Shown here: one piece after another, positions 34,488 through 45,040 of the stretch
Numbering within the stretch: the stretch's first letter is position 1
How the letters are laid out: each line of letters begins with the position of its first letter
Source of the DNA: Erigeron canadensis
Taxonomy: Eukaryota; Streptophyta; Magnoliopsida; Asterales; Asteraceae
NCBI RefSeq assembly: GCF_010389155.1
Contig: NC_057768.1
Span: 921,501-985,500, forward strand
Reading direction: 5' to 3'
Length of the DNA stretch: 64,000 bases
Translations under genes and position numbers: made by a program
Notes under the pieces: generated by a model
What the model saw: the letters and a program-made list of their open reading frames with translations, nothing else
Databases searched by the model: none
Told to the model about the DNA's origin: nothing

Positions 34488-36104
34488 ATGAGCACTCGAG
34501 CCTCCGGGAAACCGTTAGTGAAGGCTACTTCCAACCCCGATAAACACAAGAAACGCAACAAACCACACTCAACCCAACCATCATCTTCCGCACCTTTTCA
34601 CATAGACACTTCTCCTAGACCCAATCCCAACTTTTTACTTCACGAGACTTATTACGAGTCAGGAAGTAACGAGTGGAGTTGTCATTCCGAGAAAGAAGAA
34701 CCACTTTCGGACAAAACACCTACTCCACCCGAGTCGCCGAAACCGGAGGTCAAAATGGCCGGTCAAAACAATCCACCCGATCTTTTTAACACCAAAATCG
34801 GAGACTTACCTCGAACCATACCAACATCTCGCCAATCCGCCATTCTATGCCCCGAGATTGATACTTTCACCGTGAAAGGCAACCATTTGCAAATGGTTAA
34901 GGACTTATGCTTTGACGGAAGAAACAAAAGAGACCCTCATGAGCATCTCGACAAGTTCGAAATGATTTGCAACTTGTTTAATTATGGGGAGAATCAAGCT
35001 AACAATGTCAAGATGAAGCTTTTTCCCATGTCTCTCGTGGGAGAAGCTCACAAATGGTTGAAGGGGTTAGCACCTAATAGTTTGACTAGTTGGGAGGCGG
35101 TTAGAGAAGCTTTGATTGAGAGGTTCTTTCCGGCAAATAGGGAAAGAGAACTTAGGCTTGTTATCCGTTCCTTTAGGCAAGATGAGGAAGAATCTATTGT
35201 AGAAGCTTGGTTAAGAATGAAGGATCTTTTGTGGGAATGCCCCGGGCATGGGGTGAGTGATACTGAAATTGTGGGTATATTCTTAGATGGTATGAATATG
35301 GAGAGTTATGAGAAGATGGTCATGACTTGTGGGGGAAGTACGACTTACAAGACTTCTAGTGAACTTTGGAAGATGTTCGAAGAAATGGCTAAGGCACAAG
35401 TTTCTAGGTCTCCTAGTAGGGATCGTAGAGATAGGAGGCCACGTAGAGTGGTGGCACGGGTTGATGAAGGAGAAACATCCGAAGTAGTGGCTGAAATTAG
35501 GAAACTTTCGGATCGAATGGATGAACGGTTTTCCGTGGTGGAAAACAATTTTGGAGGTTTAGAGCGTGATGTTAAGATCATGGCCGGGGGGTGTGTTCAT
35601 TGTGGTGGACCACATAACGCCGATGAATTTGATCAAATGGCTAGAGAAGATGTGAATTATGTGCAAAACCAAAGATCCGGACAATATCAACCGCTTTTCC
35701 AACGTGGTGGCAACCACCAAGGCCGTCACCAAGGTAACTCTTCAAACTCTTCTAATTCTTTTTCTAACAATCGTGGTGGAAATTTTCAATATAGGTGGCA
35801 AAGGGATGACAACCAAGGCCCACCTCAACAACAACAACCACAATCACCACCGAAGATTGATGACAATGGGGAGGACACCCCATCTCTTGCGGCCATGATG
35901 GACAAGTTCTTGGATAAGCAAGAAAAAAGGGAGGAGGCTCAAGAGAAGCGGAATGCTTCAATGGAGAACTATTCGAAGCTTTTGAATGATAAGATTGGGG
36001 GTTTGCACGTAAAGATCGATGAGAACAACCGGAACATAGATGGCTTTTTAATTATTTGTTACAACTCAAACTATTTTCGCATACTCTCGATTGACACCGG
36101 TTGA
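34488..36104 (+). CDS. Gypsy gag ORF, fused at its end to LTR sequence
   Basis: I start it at the ATG at 34488 (MSTRASGKPLVK); the frame is open a little further upstream. The central capsid domain (Retrotrans_gag type) is clear: FPMSLVGEAHKWLKGLAP, SWEAVREALIERFFP and IVEAWLRMKDLLWECPGHG. A basic RDRRDRRPRR stretch follows, then a knuckle-like CVHCGGPHNADEF in which the last expected Cys is Phe. The Asn/Gln-rich tail and a final Lys/Glu helix lead to residues encoded by the right LTR after about 36034. The product would be a structural protein only, without enzymes. No internal stop is present. Confidence 0.8.
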   Translation: MSTRASGKPLVKATSNPDKHKKRNKPHSTQPSSSAPFHIDTSPRPNPNFLLHETYYESGSNEWSCHSEKEEPLSDKTPTPPESPKPEVKMAGQNNPPDLFNTKIGDLPRTIPTSRQSAILCPEIDTFTVKGNHLQMVKDLCFDGRNKRDPHEHLDKFEMICNLFNYGENQANNVKMKLFPMSLVGEAHKWLKGLAPNSLTSWEAVREALIERFFPANRERELRLVIRSFRQDEEESIVEAWLRMKDLLWECPGHGVSDTEIVGIFLDGMNMESYEKMVMTCGGSTTYKTSSELWKMFEEMAKAQVSRSPSRDRRDRRPRRVVARVDEGETSEVVAEIRKLSDRMDERFSVVENNFGGLERDVKIMAGGCVHCGGPHNADEFDQMAREDVNYVQNQRSGQYQPLFQRGGNHQGRHQGNSSNSSNSFSNNRGGNFQYRWQRDDNQGPPQQQQPQSPPKIDDNGEDTPSLAAMMDKFLDKQEKREEAQEKRNASMENYSKLLNDKIGGLHVKIDENNRNIDGFLIICYNSNYFRILSIDTG

Positions 36105-36351
36105 GTATTTAATTTATTTTACTTGTTGATTAATTAGCTTTCTGAAACGCAAAGTGACAACTCGGTCACAAACCAAACTTTCTCTTGATTTACATTTTTA
36201 CAACCTTAAGTACAACATTTAGTCCTTGTGTTCGATCCTGGTCTTACCCATTAACTATATTACATACGAACGGGTACACTGCCCGTAAGAGTGTGGTAGA
36301 CAGTAAACGATAGATCTTGTTATAAATTATTAAACTCGATTTCACACATCA
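36034..36351 (+). repeat. Truncated right LTR of the Gypsy element
   Basis: It matches 33982-34299 at a constant offset of 2052 with very few differences. The first 1.27 kb of the LTR is missing, together with all of pol. The junction falls in ACATAGATGG, suggesting deletion through microhomology. Confidence 0.9.
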
Positions 36352-36356
36352 GGGAC

Positions 36357-36940
36357 TCCACTAGACGTAGATTCATCCTTATTCCATACTTTATCAATCT
36401 TGTCATGATCTATCTTTTCAAAATCAATTTCATTGGATGTAAAAATAGTATCACATCCTTTCATTGTAAAACATTTAATGTTCTTATCTACAGGACAAGT
36501 TGACTTTACTTGACTAGATCCCTTAGAAGCACTAGCATCATAAACTCCATTCTTAGGATCCACTGATTTAACAAATGAACTTTCAAGCTTATGTTTCTTG
36601 TTAAGCTCTTTAATTTTATCAATCGAGCTTTTAGAGCTTTTAGGGGTGTTAGGATCAACATTTTGTTTTTCTGAAACGATTGGACCAATTTCACCAATAT
36701 CGATCTTTTCAGTAAGCTGTGTTAGAGACTCTGTATAATTATCATTGAATGGACCTCTAACCTCATTATAACTCATACCCAAACCACTTTTATCTTTTGA
36801 ATTCCGTGGTACAGGTTTTTGCATCTGCATTGATCTTATTAAATCAGATCCCCTAATTTGATCTAGTCTTGTATTAAGTGAAATTGGATAATGAGGAGAT
36901 GGAGGTTTTGTGTGATTATGAAGATAAAGGGATCAGCAGA
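36357..36940 (-). pseudogene. Copia gag, N-terminal part
   Basis: The open frame includes DQIRGSDLIRSMQMQKPVPR and CFTMKGCDTIFTSNE, a sequence style typical of Sirevirus gag. At its 3' end it reads into the Gypsy insertion (36351). Skipping the insertion and one GGGAC, the frame continues unbroken at 32700. Upstream of about 36940 it meets a stop and the element fades. The 5' LTR is not visible. Confidence 0.75.
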
Positions 36941-37396
36941 TGGAGGTTCTTTGGTGGTGATTTTAATATACTCCGTTATATATTTGTTTTAATGATAGAT
37001 ATACATAATGAGGATATAATAGTAAATTTTGTTATTTATCCTTTCTTTTCCAATCTATTTTTATTAACTCAAGAATGCTTTAATATCAATATGATTTTCT
37101 ATCATTTCCTCCCCTATCCAATCTTTCCCTTTTTTTTCTTTTAATAAAAATTCGAGAATGTAGTGTAAAAAAAAACTCAAGAATGAAAAAAATGATGTTT
37201 TCGTAGCCTTTCCTTTCCTATCCCATAAAAGAAAAACTCAAGAATGCAGTATTAAGGTTTGGGTTGATCTATTGTTGACTATATTTTGTAATTTTTTTCC
37301 CCTTCTTTCATCTTCAGTAATGAAAGCATATTTGAAATAACTTACTTTCTTTCTATATGGTGGCGCTTGTTGCTTAGTGGTGTTCTTTTTGGGTGT
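36941..37396. other. AT-rich spacer
   Basis: No gene or clear element end. The motif AAAACTCAAGAATG is repeated near 37170 and 37230 without obvious meaning. Confidence 0.4.
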
Positions 37397-37397
37397 A

Positions 37398-37661
37398 GGT
37401 GTGAGACAGGGGCCAAGATTGCATATGCAGTGCAATAAACATGGGGTAGACTTTGACCCTACGATCAACTGGCTCTAATAAATTGCAGAAGCTTCTAGAA
37501 AAGTGCTTTCTTGTGAGGAAGAGCTGCACCGGGATTCCTATAAGATACTTAGCAAGCACTCAAGCAGCATGGCAAGGAACTTCGAGTGGGTATTGAAAGA
37601 AAGAAAGAAAAGCTCGGAAGCTATTGCAGCCAAATGGCCTGACCCTATAAGCTCTTTATAA
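37398..37661 (+). pseudogene. Unidentified coding relic
   Basis: One frame reads GPRLHMQCNKHGVDFDPTIN, then a double stop (TAATAA at 37477-37482), then EASRKVLSCEEELHRDSYKI, HSSSMARNFEWVLKERKK and a stop after WPDPISSL. Codon use and amino acid balance look like a real protein end. I do not recognise the family. The double stop and missing start make it a relic or an isolated last exon. Confidence 0.35.
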
Positions 37662-38796
37662 CTAAACATGGATTCCAAGCCTTTTTTTTGATTTACGATT
37701 TTGTGAAATGAAATATTGGTTTTTCCTATCCGTTTACTAGAGGTGGAAAAACGGATGGGTTGCATAATGGGTGAACATAGGTTCAGGTCATACGATTAGT
37801 ATGGTGTTGGAAGTTTAGGTTCAATAACTACTCATGCAGAGAAAACCATTGCTTATAAATTTGTTGTTGAGGTGAAACTCCAATGTTCAAACACAGATAA
37901 CAAGGATATGTTCTCTAAAAAAGTGCAATTACTCAGGTTGGAAGGAATACTGATCCGGTAAGGCATCGACTTTGATGACCACGATCGGTAACACTGTTTC
38001 ATGGCTTCGGGTATCAATCGGGTAACGTGAATCGGGTAGTAGTTTGAGTAGTGAAACCGAGCTCGGGGTATGGCATATTCGACCGTTAGCTTGTAGTCCC
38101 CTCCAACTATCCTATTTTCCTTTTTCTTTTTTTACCTTTCCCTGTATTTTTCATAGATATATATATATATATAATATGTATGTATAGTTTGATTGAAGAA
38201 GACAATCTGAGAAGATAACAAATTTTAAAGTTATCAAGTTTAGTCCCTGTAGTTTTAGAACTTTGGTTTAAACATTTTTAGTCCCTGTATTGTTTTTTTT
38301 ACCTTTCCCTGTATTTTTTTTAGGCCTTGTAACTTACCCAAATGTATTTTTTATATTATGTATTATTTTTTAAAAGTTTTTTGTAATGTTGTATTAAGTT
38401 TTTTATAAAATGTTTAGTTAAATTATTGGTGTAATAAAAAAAAGAAAAAGAAAATAAATTTGGATAAGTTTAATGAATTGGGTATGTATTTCAAGTGATT
38501 TGGGTAATAATTGGGTTGAATTGGGTAGTGGTGAGTTGAAAGTTATTGATTGGATGAAGGATTGGGTAAGTTAGCCAAACCATGGACCATTCCCTCCACC
38601 CTCATTGACTAGCTGCTAACATTTGTGTAGTATAATTATGGTCAGTTGGATCCTTATGGTTTACTTTTGATATGTTTTCACCTTTTCAGGGTGCCGTCTT
38701 ACCAACTCTTGGATTGTTGAGGCCGGAAGTCCTATACCAAATGGTAAGACAAGTGGTGAACAACAATTTGGACCCAGTATGGTACGTTATAAGTTA
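37662..38796. other. AT-rich intergenic DNA
   Basis: No gene. It has a (TA)n tract at about 38155-38173 and a duplicated phrase TTTTTTTACCTTTCCCTGTATTTTT (two occurrences, near 38130 and 38295). Otherwise it is unremarkable. Confidence 0.45.
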
Positions 38797-39196
38797 CGAG
38801 AGTAATTACTCACACGTTGCTACGGTGAGATGGTGAGGTGATATGTCATAAAGTATGATAGCCAAATGCCTTAACCGTACGGGTTCCGCCTCGGATTTAA
38901 AAATTCATCGAAAGTATATCGAATGACATCTCTAATGAAAGAGCATGAAATTTTAAGAACACTCATATAATTTTTATAATTTATCGATGTACGGTGTGTG
39001 AGATAAAAGATTTTGAATAAACTGGAGAAATAAATGATTTATGGATGAGAGAGAAAAAAAATGATTGATTGAGATTTGAGGAGAGAGAAAGGTGTTTGGT
39101 AATATAAAATTGATAAAAAAATGAACATTTAGGGAAAGTAAATGTTGAAACTTAAAATATTAGACAGAAGTAATCTGCTTTATAATATAGTATAGA
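38797..39196 (-). mobile_element. Non-autonomous Helitron-like element, copy 2
   Basis: It has the same start (TCTATACTATATTATAAAGC at 39196, minus) and the same end (CTCG before T) as 4819-5251. They share an interior containing TTTAATCATT-free blocks such as CATGAAATTTTAAGAACACT and GGTGAGATGGTGA. Each copy is flanked by A and T. Confidence 0.65.
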
Positions 39197-39262
39197 TAAC
39201 ATGTAGGCTGGAGCAATATGCTAGCAAGATGAAGATGTCTAATCCTTGCTCACTAATCTTTA

Positions 39263-41133
39263 GGGTGGACGGAGTGGATGAATTTATGGGAAATTCATGG
39301 CCCGAAACCGCCGGCTACACCGCCGCCACCATTGAATTTATGGGTGAACGGCATGGGCAACAGGTATATATGCCGTTGGTCATAGATGGAGAGAGAAAGA
39401 AGGAGGAGCGGGGGGAGGTGGGGTCCATTTGTGCATAACTAGCCGTTTGGCATTAAAAAAAAAAAAAAAAACCTTTTTCCATCTTTTTATCTATATATAC
39501 ATATACTTCTATCAAAACTCAAACAAAACATTTTCACCAAAAACATATATCTCTTCAAAACCAAAACCTTTTCACCAAAAAAATGTCTTTAAGTTCTTCC
39601 GATGAACTTATCATTCCCCCTCCGTTTCCCCAATTATCTACCGGTAGTACATTTGATTTTTTTAAAACGCGATCAACGAAATAGAAGAACTTGAAGACTC
39701 GGGAAGCTCTCGTGAAAGCCGAACCTATATCGATCGCGAGAGAGAAGCCGCGCATAGCAAACTCATGCGCGACTACTTCGGCGAAAACCCAAAGTTTGGG
39801 GAGTGTTGGTTTCGCCATCGCTACCGTATGAGCCAACGTTTGTTTTTGAAGATTGTTGCCGACATTGAAGCTACTTTCCCGTATTTTCGAGTTGGAGTAG
39901 ACGCGAGGGGAAGAAAGAGTTTCTCGCCGATTCAAAAATGCACGTCGGCAATTAAACTACTTTCAACGGGTGAACTAGCGGACAACTATGATGATTATCT
40001 ATGTATGGCCTAAAGAACAAGCCGGGAAGCTCTCGAGTATTTTTGTGACGCGGTTATTCATTTGTACAAGCGGGAGTATTTGCGCAGGCCGACATCCCAC
40101 GACATCGCCTTGCTGTACAACGCGCATGAGGCGCGACACCATCTGCCCGGTATGCTCGGTAGCCTTAATTGTACGCATGTTGTATGGAGGAATTGTCCTA
40201 GGGGCTTGAAAGGGCAATACAGGCGAGGGGATCACAAAGTGCCGACTATAATGATTGAAGCTGTTGCGTCACAAGATTTATGGATTTGGCATTCGTTTTT
40301 TGGTCCTCCCGGATCAAACGACGACATTAATGTGTTGAATCAGTCGTCGTTGTATGATACTACTAGAAATGGAACGGCTCCGAACACGTCATTCACTTTA
40401 CGCGGTCGCTTGTACAGACGTGGGTATTTGCTTACTGATGGAATATATCCTAAGTGGTCTACGTTTGTAAAAGCGTATCCGCGTCCAGTTGATCCAAAGG
40501 AAGTGAAATTCAAGCGAGTGCAGGAGGCGGCGAGAAAAGATGTAGAACGGGCTTTTGGGGTGCTTAAGGGAAAATGGAAGATTTTGGAACGTCCAATCCG
40601 GATTATGGATAAGGAGAAGATAGGGGAAGTCGTCGAAACATGTTGTATATTGCATAACATGATCATAAAGGACGACGGGAGGGCTATCTCACTGGTTCAC
40701 ATAATGGATCCACTGGTGCCTGCAGCTTACGATCCTAGAGTTCTACGAGAGTTACATGACGAAAACGTCCATCATCGTCTTTGGTATGATTTAACGGAGC
40801 ATGTATCGACGTTGAATTTGGCATACCTCGATGACCCAGCAGCTCAACCACCACCGATCGAGAATTTGATTTAGTATTATGTATTTTATTTAGTTTTTAA
40901 AAAAATGTTGCATCGTATTTTTCTTTTTCTAGTTTATGTAATGTTATGTTTTTTTAATATTAAATAAAATGTTATGAATTATTGTTAAATTGTTTAAGTT
41001 GGAAAAAAAAAAGGAAATAATTTGGAAGGGTTGAGAATTTATTGGTGTATGGAAGAATTAAATTGAGTTGTAAGGATTTTATTGATGGAATTTGAGAGGT
41101 ATTATAATTTATGGTTTACCACTCCGCCTCTCC
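39263..41133 (+). mobile_element. PIF/Harbinger DNA transposon, defective
   Basis: Imperfect terminal inverted repeats sit at about 39263 (GGGTGGACGGAGTGG) and 41133 (GGAGAGGCGGAGTGG on the minus strand). TTA lies outside the left end and TAA outside the right, close to the three-base TWA target of this superfamily. It holds one transposase relic, and the Myb-like second ORF of autonomous Harbingers is absent. A TATA-like tract precedes the ORF near 39492. Confidence 0.65.
39583..40874 (+). pseudogene. Harbinger-type transposase (plant HARBI1-like), broken
   Basis: From the ATG at 39583 the frame is lost at a T7/A4 run (about 39655-39667), then resumes. A TAA at 40011-40013 interrupts it in frame. 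The rest is open to 40874 and shows the DDE nuclease: [55 protein letters not shown] and [20 protein letters not shown]. The second Asp (TDGIYP) and the Glu (VERAFG) are kept. The first catalytic Asp, normally GS(I/L)DC, is Asn. A frameshift, a stop and a lost catalytic residue make this a dead transposase. Confidence 0.9.
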
Positions 41134-44100
41134 TAAGTTGAAAATCATGCTATAATGATTACAAAGTATAATATTACTCGGTTTTCTCTTTTTTTTTTTA
41201 TTAGCCATGTGGTCGTTCTCTACCGTCATTGCTTTCTACTAATCGATGCCTCCCCTTCTTTTTTATCTCTACTAAATTACATGTATTTTATTCTATTTTT
41301 ATAGGATAACCCTTTGGTAATACAGTGTTTTGACTTCAACAGGAACAACAACCACACCTAATTGGGTAATTAGTGTTATTTATGTTATAGATGGTTAAAT
41401 GAGCTATCATTTTTATGCAAAATTGTGTCTTTTTTTTCATTGTGTGTTTCACTTATCAATACTGAAATGGGTGAAGAAGTCAAAACAGATCTGAGCAAGT
41501 GAATACAACTGACCTTAGGCTATCTCTAATGCTAAGGGCGTCCTTAGACGTCCTTGAGTTATCAAATTATATCCTTACAAATCCTTACACATTCTTATAA
41601 ATCCTTAAAATCCTATAATTTTATCTTCAACCATACAAACATCCTTACATATCTTTTAACTCCACTAAATATATATATATATATATATATATAAGTAAGA
41701 GCACCTAAGGGCATGTCTTTGAATAAGGACATGTATCAAAAAATCTTTAGTTTTGGACAAGCTTCAACCACAAAGGATATCCAAAGACGCCTAAGTACAC
41801 CCAATGGCGTTCAAAAACATCTCCATTGTAGATAGTGTTAGGGGCGTGCCAAATAGTGCTACTCACGTGGAGGATTAGTTGGGTGTGTCAAGTTGTGTCT
41901 TTTACCATTTCTTTCATTTTTTAATTTTGTAAATAAATTATCGTCTTCTTAAATCAGTTTGGCTATCAGATATTTGTGCTTAATTTCACCGTTTATTCAA
42001 GATTTCTACTTTACTGTTAAAATTAATAATGGGTGTGGCTTTATCAAATTTGTAATCCGTTATATGGAAAAAATGTCTAAAATGTCCTCCCATATAATAT
42101 TTTCACATACAACTCTTTAAAATATTTTCACATACACTATTATCTTAATATTTACACTATCAATCATTTATTTTTAAAATATCTCCATTAACCTTTAAAT
42201 CAATTACTTTTATATGAATTATCCACGCCACTCGACGTCACATCCACCACCAACTCTCGTCTCCATTACCACACTGTCGCCGTCACGACCACCGCCACAT
42301 CGCGCGGGTATAGTGTTAGTTTATACAAAAAAGTATTTAAAAACTTGTATGTGATGGAGTTTTCACTCAAATTGGGGTGTGACAACTCCACAATCACTTT
42401 TCTCTTACCATAATGATAGTAATTCCCATGTTATTACTTTTGTAATACACATGTCAAACTATTTTTATTAAACTCATACTAATAATAAGGGAAATGGTCT
42501 TTACACAATATCTTTTAATTATATACAACACTGTATGTATTATATAGTTGTACAGTATAATAATATAATAGATATATTGTTATGTATAGTAAAAAAATGT
42601 TGTGTAGGGATCACCCGAAAAACAATTAAGAAAACATAACTAAATTGAGTATAATGAATAATGTACCATATGTTTTTTTAAATCAAATTTAAATTTTAAA
42701 AAATGGTAATGGTAAAGTTGAAGAGAATGGAGATGGATACAAATTATCATACAATGAGACGTTATTATTTTTTTAAAAATAACATATGGTTGGATCATTA
42801 AAAAAATGCTATTATTAGATTTTTTTTATAAATTAATGAATTAAAATTTAGGAAGGGGGTGTCATATATATTAATAAAATAATAAGTTAATAATTAAGAA
42901 GAAAAATCTAGTGACGTCAAATAAGTATTTCTTTGAAATTAATGATGTCACTAAAATTTTACTTTATTTATATATTAGAAATAGAAGAGCATGGTGTCCG
43001 CACAATACAGTTGTGGTGATCGTGAGGACAGTCGGTGGTGTTGGTGACAGATGTTGATGACATGACTATTGATGGTGGTGGTGGTATATGTTGATGTAAA
43101 TGTAATCGATGTAAAGGTAATTTATCCAAGGAGTAGAGGAAATATTTTAGAAGATAGGGGACCAAAGATGTAAGTTATTTCATTAAAGTTATAATAGTCA
43201 TTTTGCATCTCTTTTTATTTTAACTTTTTAAAAAAAATATTTATAATTTTTATATAGTACTATAAAAGCATGGATTATCGCAAATGCCGAACGTGGTTAT
43301 CCTCAACCTTTTAGCCGTGTGTTCTTTTCAAAACATTTTAAAACAAACCCAGTTACCATGAATTGCACTAGCACAATTCTAGTTTTACTTAATGTGGTCA
43401 AATTTAGAAAGAAAAAGGACTCAGATTGTATATGTTGTATAAATATTCATGCAATATTTGCTCATAATAAATTAGTAATAAATGTTGGATGATGGAAATT
43501 ATAAAATGACAAAACTATATATATTTATATTCCCTTATAAAAAAAATTTCGCCATTTTATTTTAAGTAATTCTATCTTTGACTTTTTATGTTTAGCCTTT
43601 AATGAGTTAATTTACATTTTAAACATTTATTTTAATAAATAACACTTTAAGTCCTTATCTTCTAAAAATTTCTACTATCATAATTACATCAACCTACATC
43701 ACTTGACAACGCCGCCACCACGAATAGTACCATTACCGGCACCACTAGACCACTTTCCCCACAACTAACGCCACATTGCGCAGTACCATGCCCGTGTTAA
43801 TTTAACAGTATAACATGCTGTACTATTCACCAAATAATTATCTTATTTATACATTTAAATAATACGAATGTTTAGAATGCAACCTATGTTTCAAAACCTT
43901 TTAATAATCCACTCCCACAAATGTAGAGAGTGAGACGTGAATCCTTTCAATGTAAAAAACTTTACCAATTGGTCATTATGAAGTGTCCAACCGGGTTTTG
44001 CGTGATTGCGCCCCCCCCCCCTATAGGCGCCCAATGGATGTGGAGCAAACTCGTAAAAGTCATGATCATTTTTTTTACCACTTTTAATTTCTCTTTTTAT

Positions 44101-44230
44101 CTTTTTTGTCTTTTTTAATGTGGGGAAAAGATAAAGAAGCGTGATGAAACATTCCTTGCAAGTAAAAAAAAAAAAAGAAAAAACTAAAAAAGGTGAAAAC
44201 AAAAATGTGGAAAAATAGTAAAACACTTCT
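41134..44230. other. AT-rich DNA with Helitron-like 3' ends
   Basis: No gene. GC-rich ends like those of the Helitron-like elements occur at about 42225-42319 (ATCGCGCGGGTATAGTGTTAG then T) and 43690-43796 (ACATTGCGCAGTACCATGCC). A (TA)n tract is at 41665-41692 and a C10 run near 44010. Matching 5' ends are uncertain. Confidence 0.4.
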
Positions 44231-44265
44231 GACAATTAACGTTAGCAATGACAAAATAATTTGCC

Positions 44266-44272
44266 TATAAAA
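44266..44272 (+). promoter_or_regulatory. TATA box of peptide gene 1
   Basis: TATAAAA lies 92 bp before the ATG, in a context (GCCTATAAAA) preserved before the second copy at 48145-48151. Confidence 0.65.
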
Positions 44273-44357
44273 GTCGGTAGAAGTAACTCAAAATTTCATA
44301 TGAATCGAAATAATTTACAAACAAACAAACAGACATTATAGTTTATCAGCAACAATT

Positions 44358-44684
44358 ATGAAGATGACTTCTTCAAAATTTTCAGCCCTTCTTATATTTG
44401 CTATTTTTCTTTCTAGTAAATCACTATATTCTTTAAGTCATGTTTGTTTTTTTTTTTCTTTTTTTCACATCCATTCACAATCGATCATAAATATCATTTT
44501 CATTTGTTTTATAGGTATGATGAACTTTCCTCAGATTTCGATCGCGTGGAGTGATCGTCCTGAATGTCATGGCCCCAGAGATTGTTTTTGGTCTCGTTGC
44601 CCGCCATTCAGTTTTCCTCTTTGTCTTAGAGGTCAATGTGTTTGTATAGATGTGAATGATGTATCACCTCCAATGACTCTTTAA
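44358..44684 (+). CDS. Small secreted cysteine-rich peptide 1 (NCR/late-nodulin-like), two exons
   Basis: Exon 1 is 44358-44415 (19 codons plus 1 nt) and exon 2 is 44515-44684. The donor A|GTAAAT and acceptor ATAG|GT give a 75-residue product. The N-terminus (MKMTSSKFSALLIFAIFLS) is a signal-peptide-like hydrophobic stretch, so the product should be secreted. The mature part has six Cys in the order C-x5-C-x4-C-x7-C-x4-C-x1-C (ECHGPRDCFW ... CLRGQCVC). This spacing and the phase-1 intron inside the signal region recall nodule-specific cysteine-rich and other defensin-like peptides; the exact family is not established. The intron is 99 nt with no in-frame stop, so retention would still give an open frame. 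A diverged tandem copy lies at 48230. Confidence 0.75.
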   Translation: MKMTSSKFSALLIFAIFLSSKSLYSLSHVCFFFSFFHIHSQSIINIIFICFIGMMNFPQISIAWSDRPECHGPRDCFWSRCPPFSFPLCLRGQCVCIDVNDVSPPMTL

Positions 44685-45040
44685 GACATCAAAGTTGACA
44701 ACAAGTGCACCATGATTTTCAATAGTTATATATCTCTCGTTTGATGAGGTTTATTTAAAATATAAGCTGCACTTAATTAGCATCCTCAAATAAAGCATTT
44801 TCACCAATCATGTGTTTCGGTAACATTTTGTTTCAGTATGACGTTTATTCATATTTTCAAACAATGAAAAATTAAAAACCAACAATCATACTCAAGTATG
44901 TTTCATAAACTTTTTTTTTACTAAAAATAGATACATTTATTTATAATTTAAAATACACATAAAATTACGAACAAATTCACCTATGCCACCTCCGATGAAA
45001 CTCAACGACCCGATGCCATAATCCATTAGATACTTTGCTC
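44685..45040. other. 3' flank of peptide gene 1
   Basis: The first part (to about 44960) matches the flank of peptide gene 2 (48562-48930), including GTGCACCATGATTTTCAATA and CAATCATGTGTTTCGGTAAC. This shows the duplication extends past the gene. Confidence 0.7.

Larger units (their letters stand above)
32706..36351 (+). mobile_element. Internally deleted Gypsy (Ty3) LTR element nested in Copia gag
   Basis: The element is bounded by TGATAAGCC on the left and ACACATCA on the right, and by the 5-bp direct repeat GGGAC (32701-32705 and 36352-36356). It has a full left LTR, a primer-binding site and a gag ORF. Then it runs directly into the last 318 bp of a right LTR. Protease, RT, RNase H and integrase are missing. 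It needs enzymes from another element to move. Confidence 0.9.

Noticed and set aside
39229..39438. 69-codon plus-strand ORF before the transposase
   Set aside because: It runs across the transposon terminal repeat and has no recognisable domain.
43891..44235. 114-codon minus-strand ORF upstream of peptide gene 1
   Set aside because: Low-complexity Phe/Lys-rich sequence from poly-T/poly-A runs.
44358..44684. Single-exon reading of peptide gene 1 (108 residues)
   Set aside because: The duplicate gene has a stop in the same intron and both keep GT-AG sites, so the spliced form is preferred.
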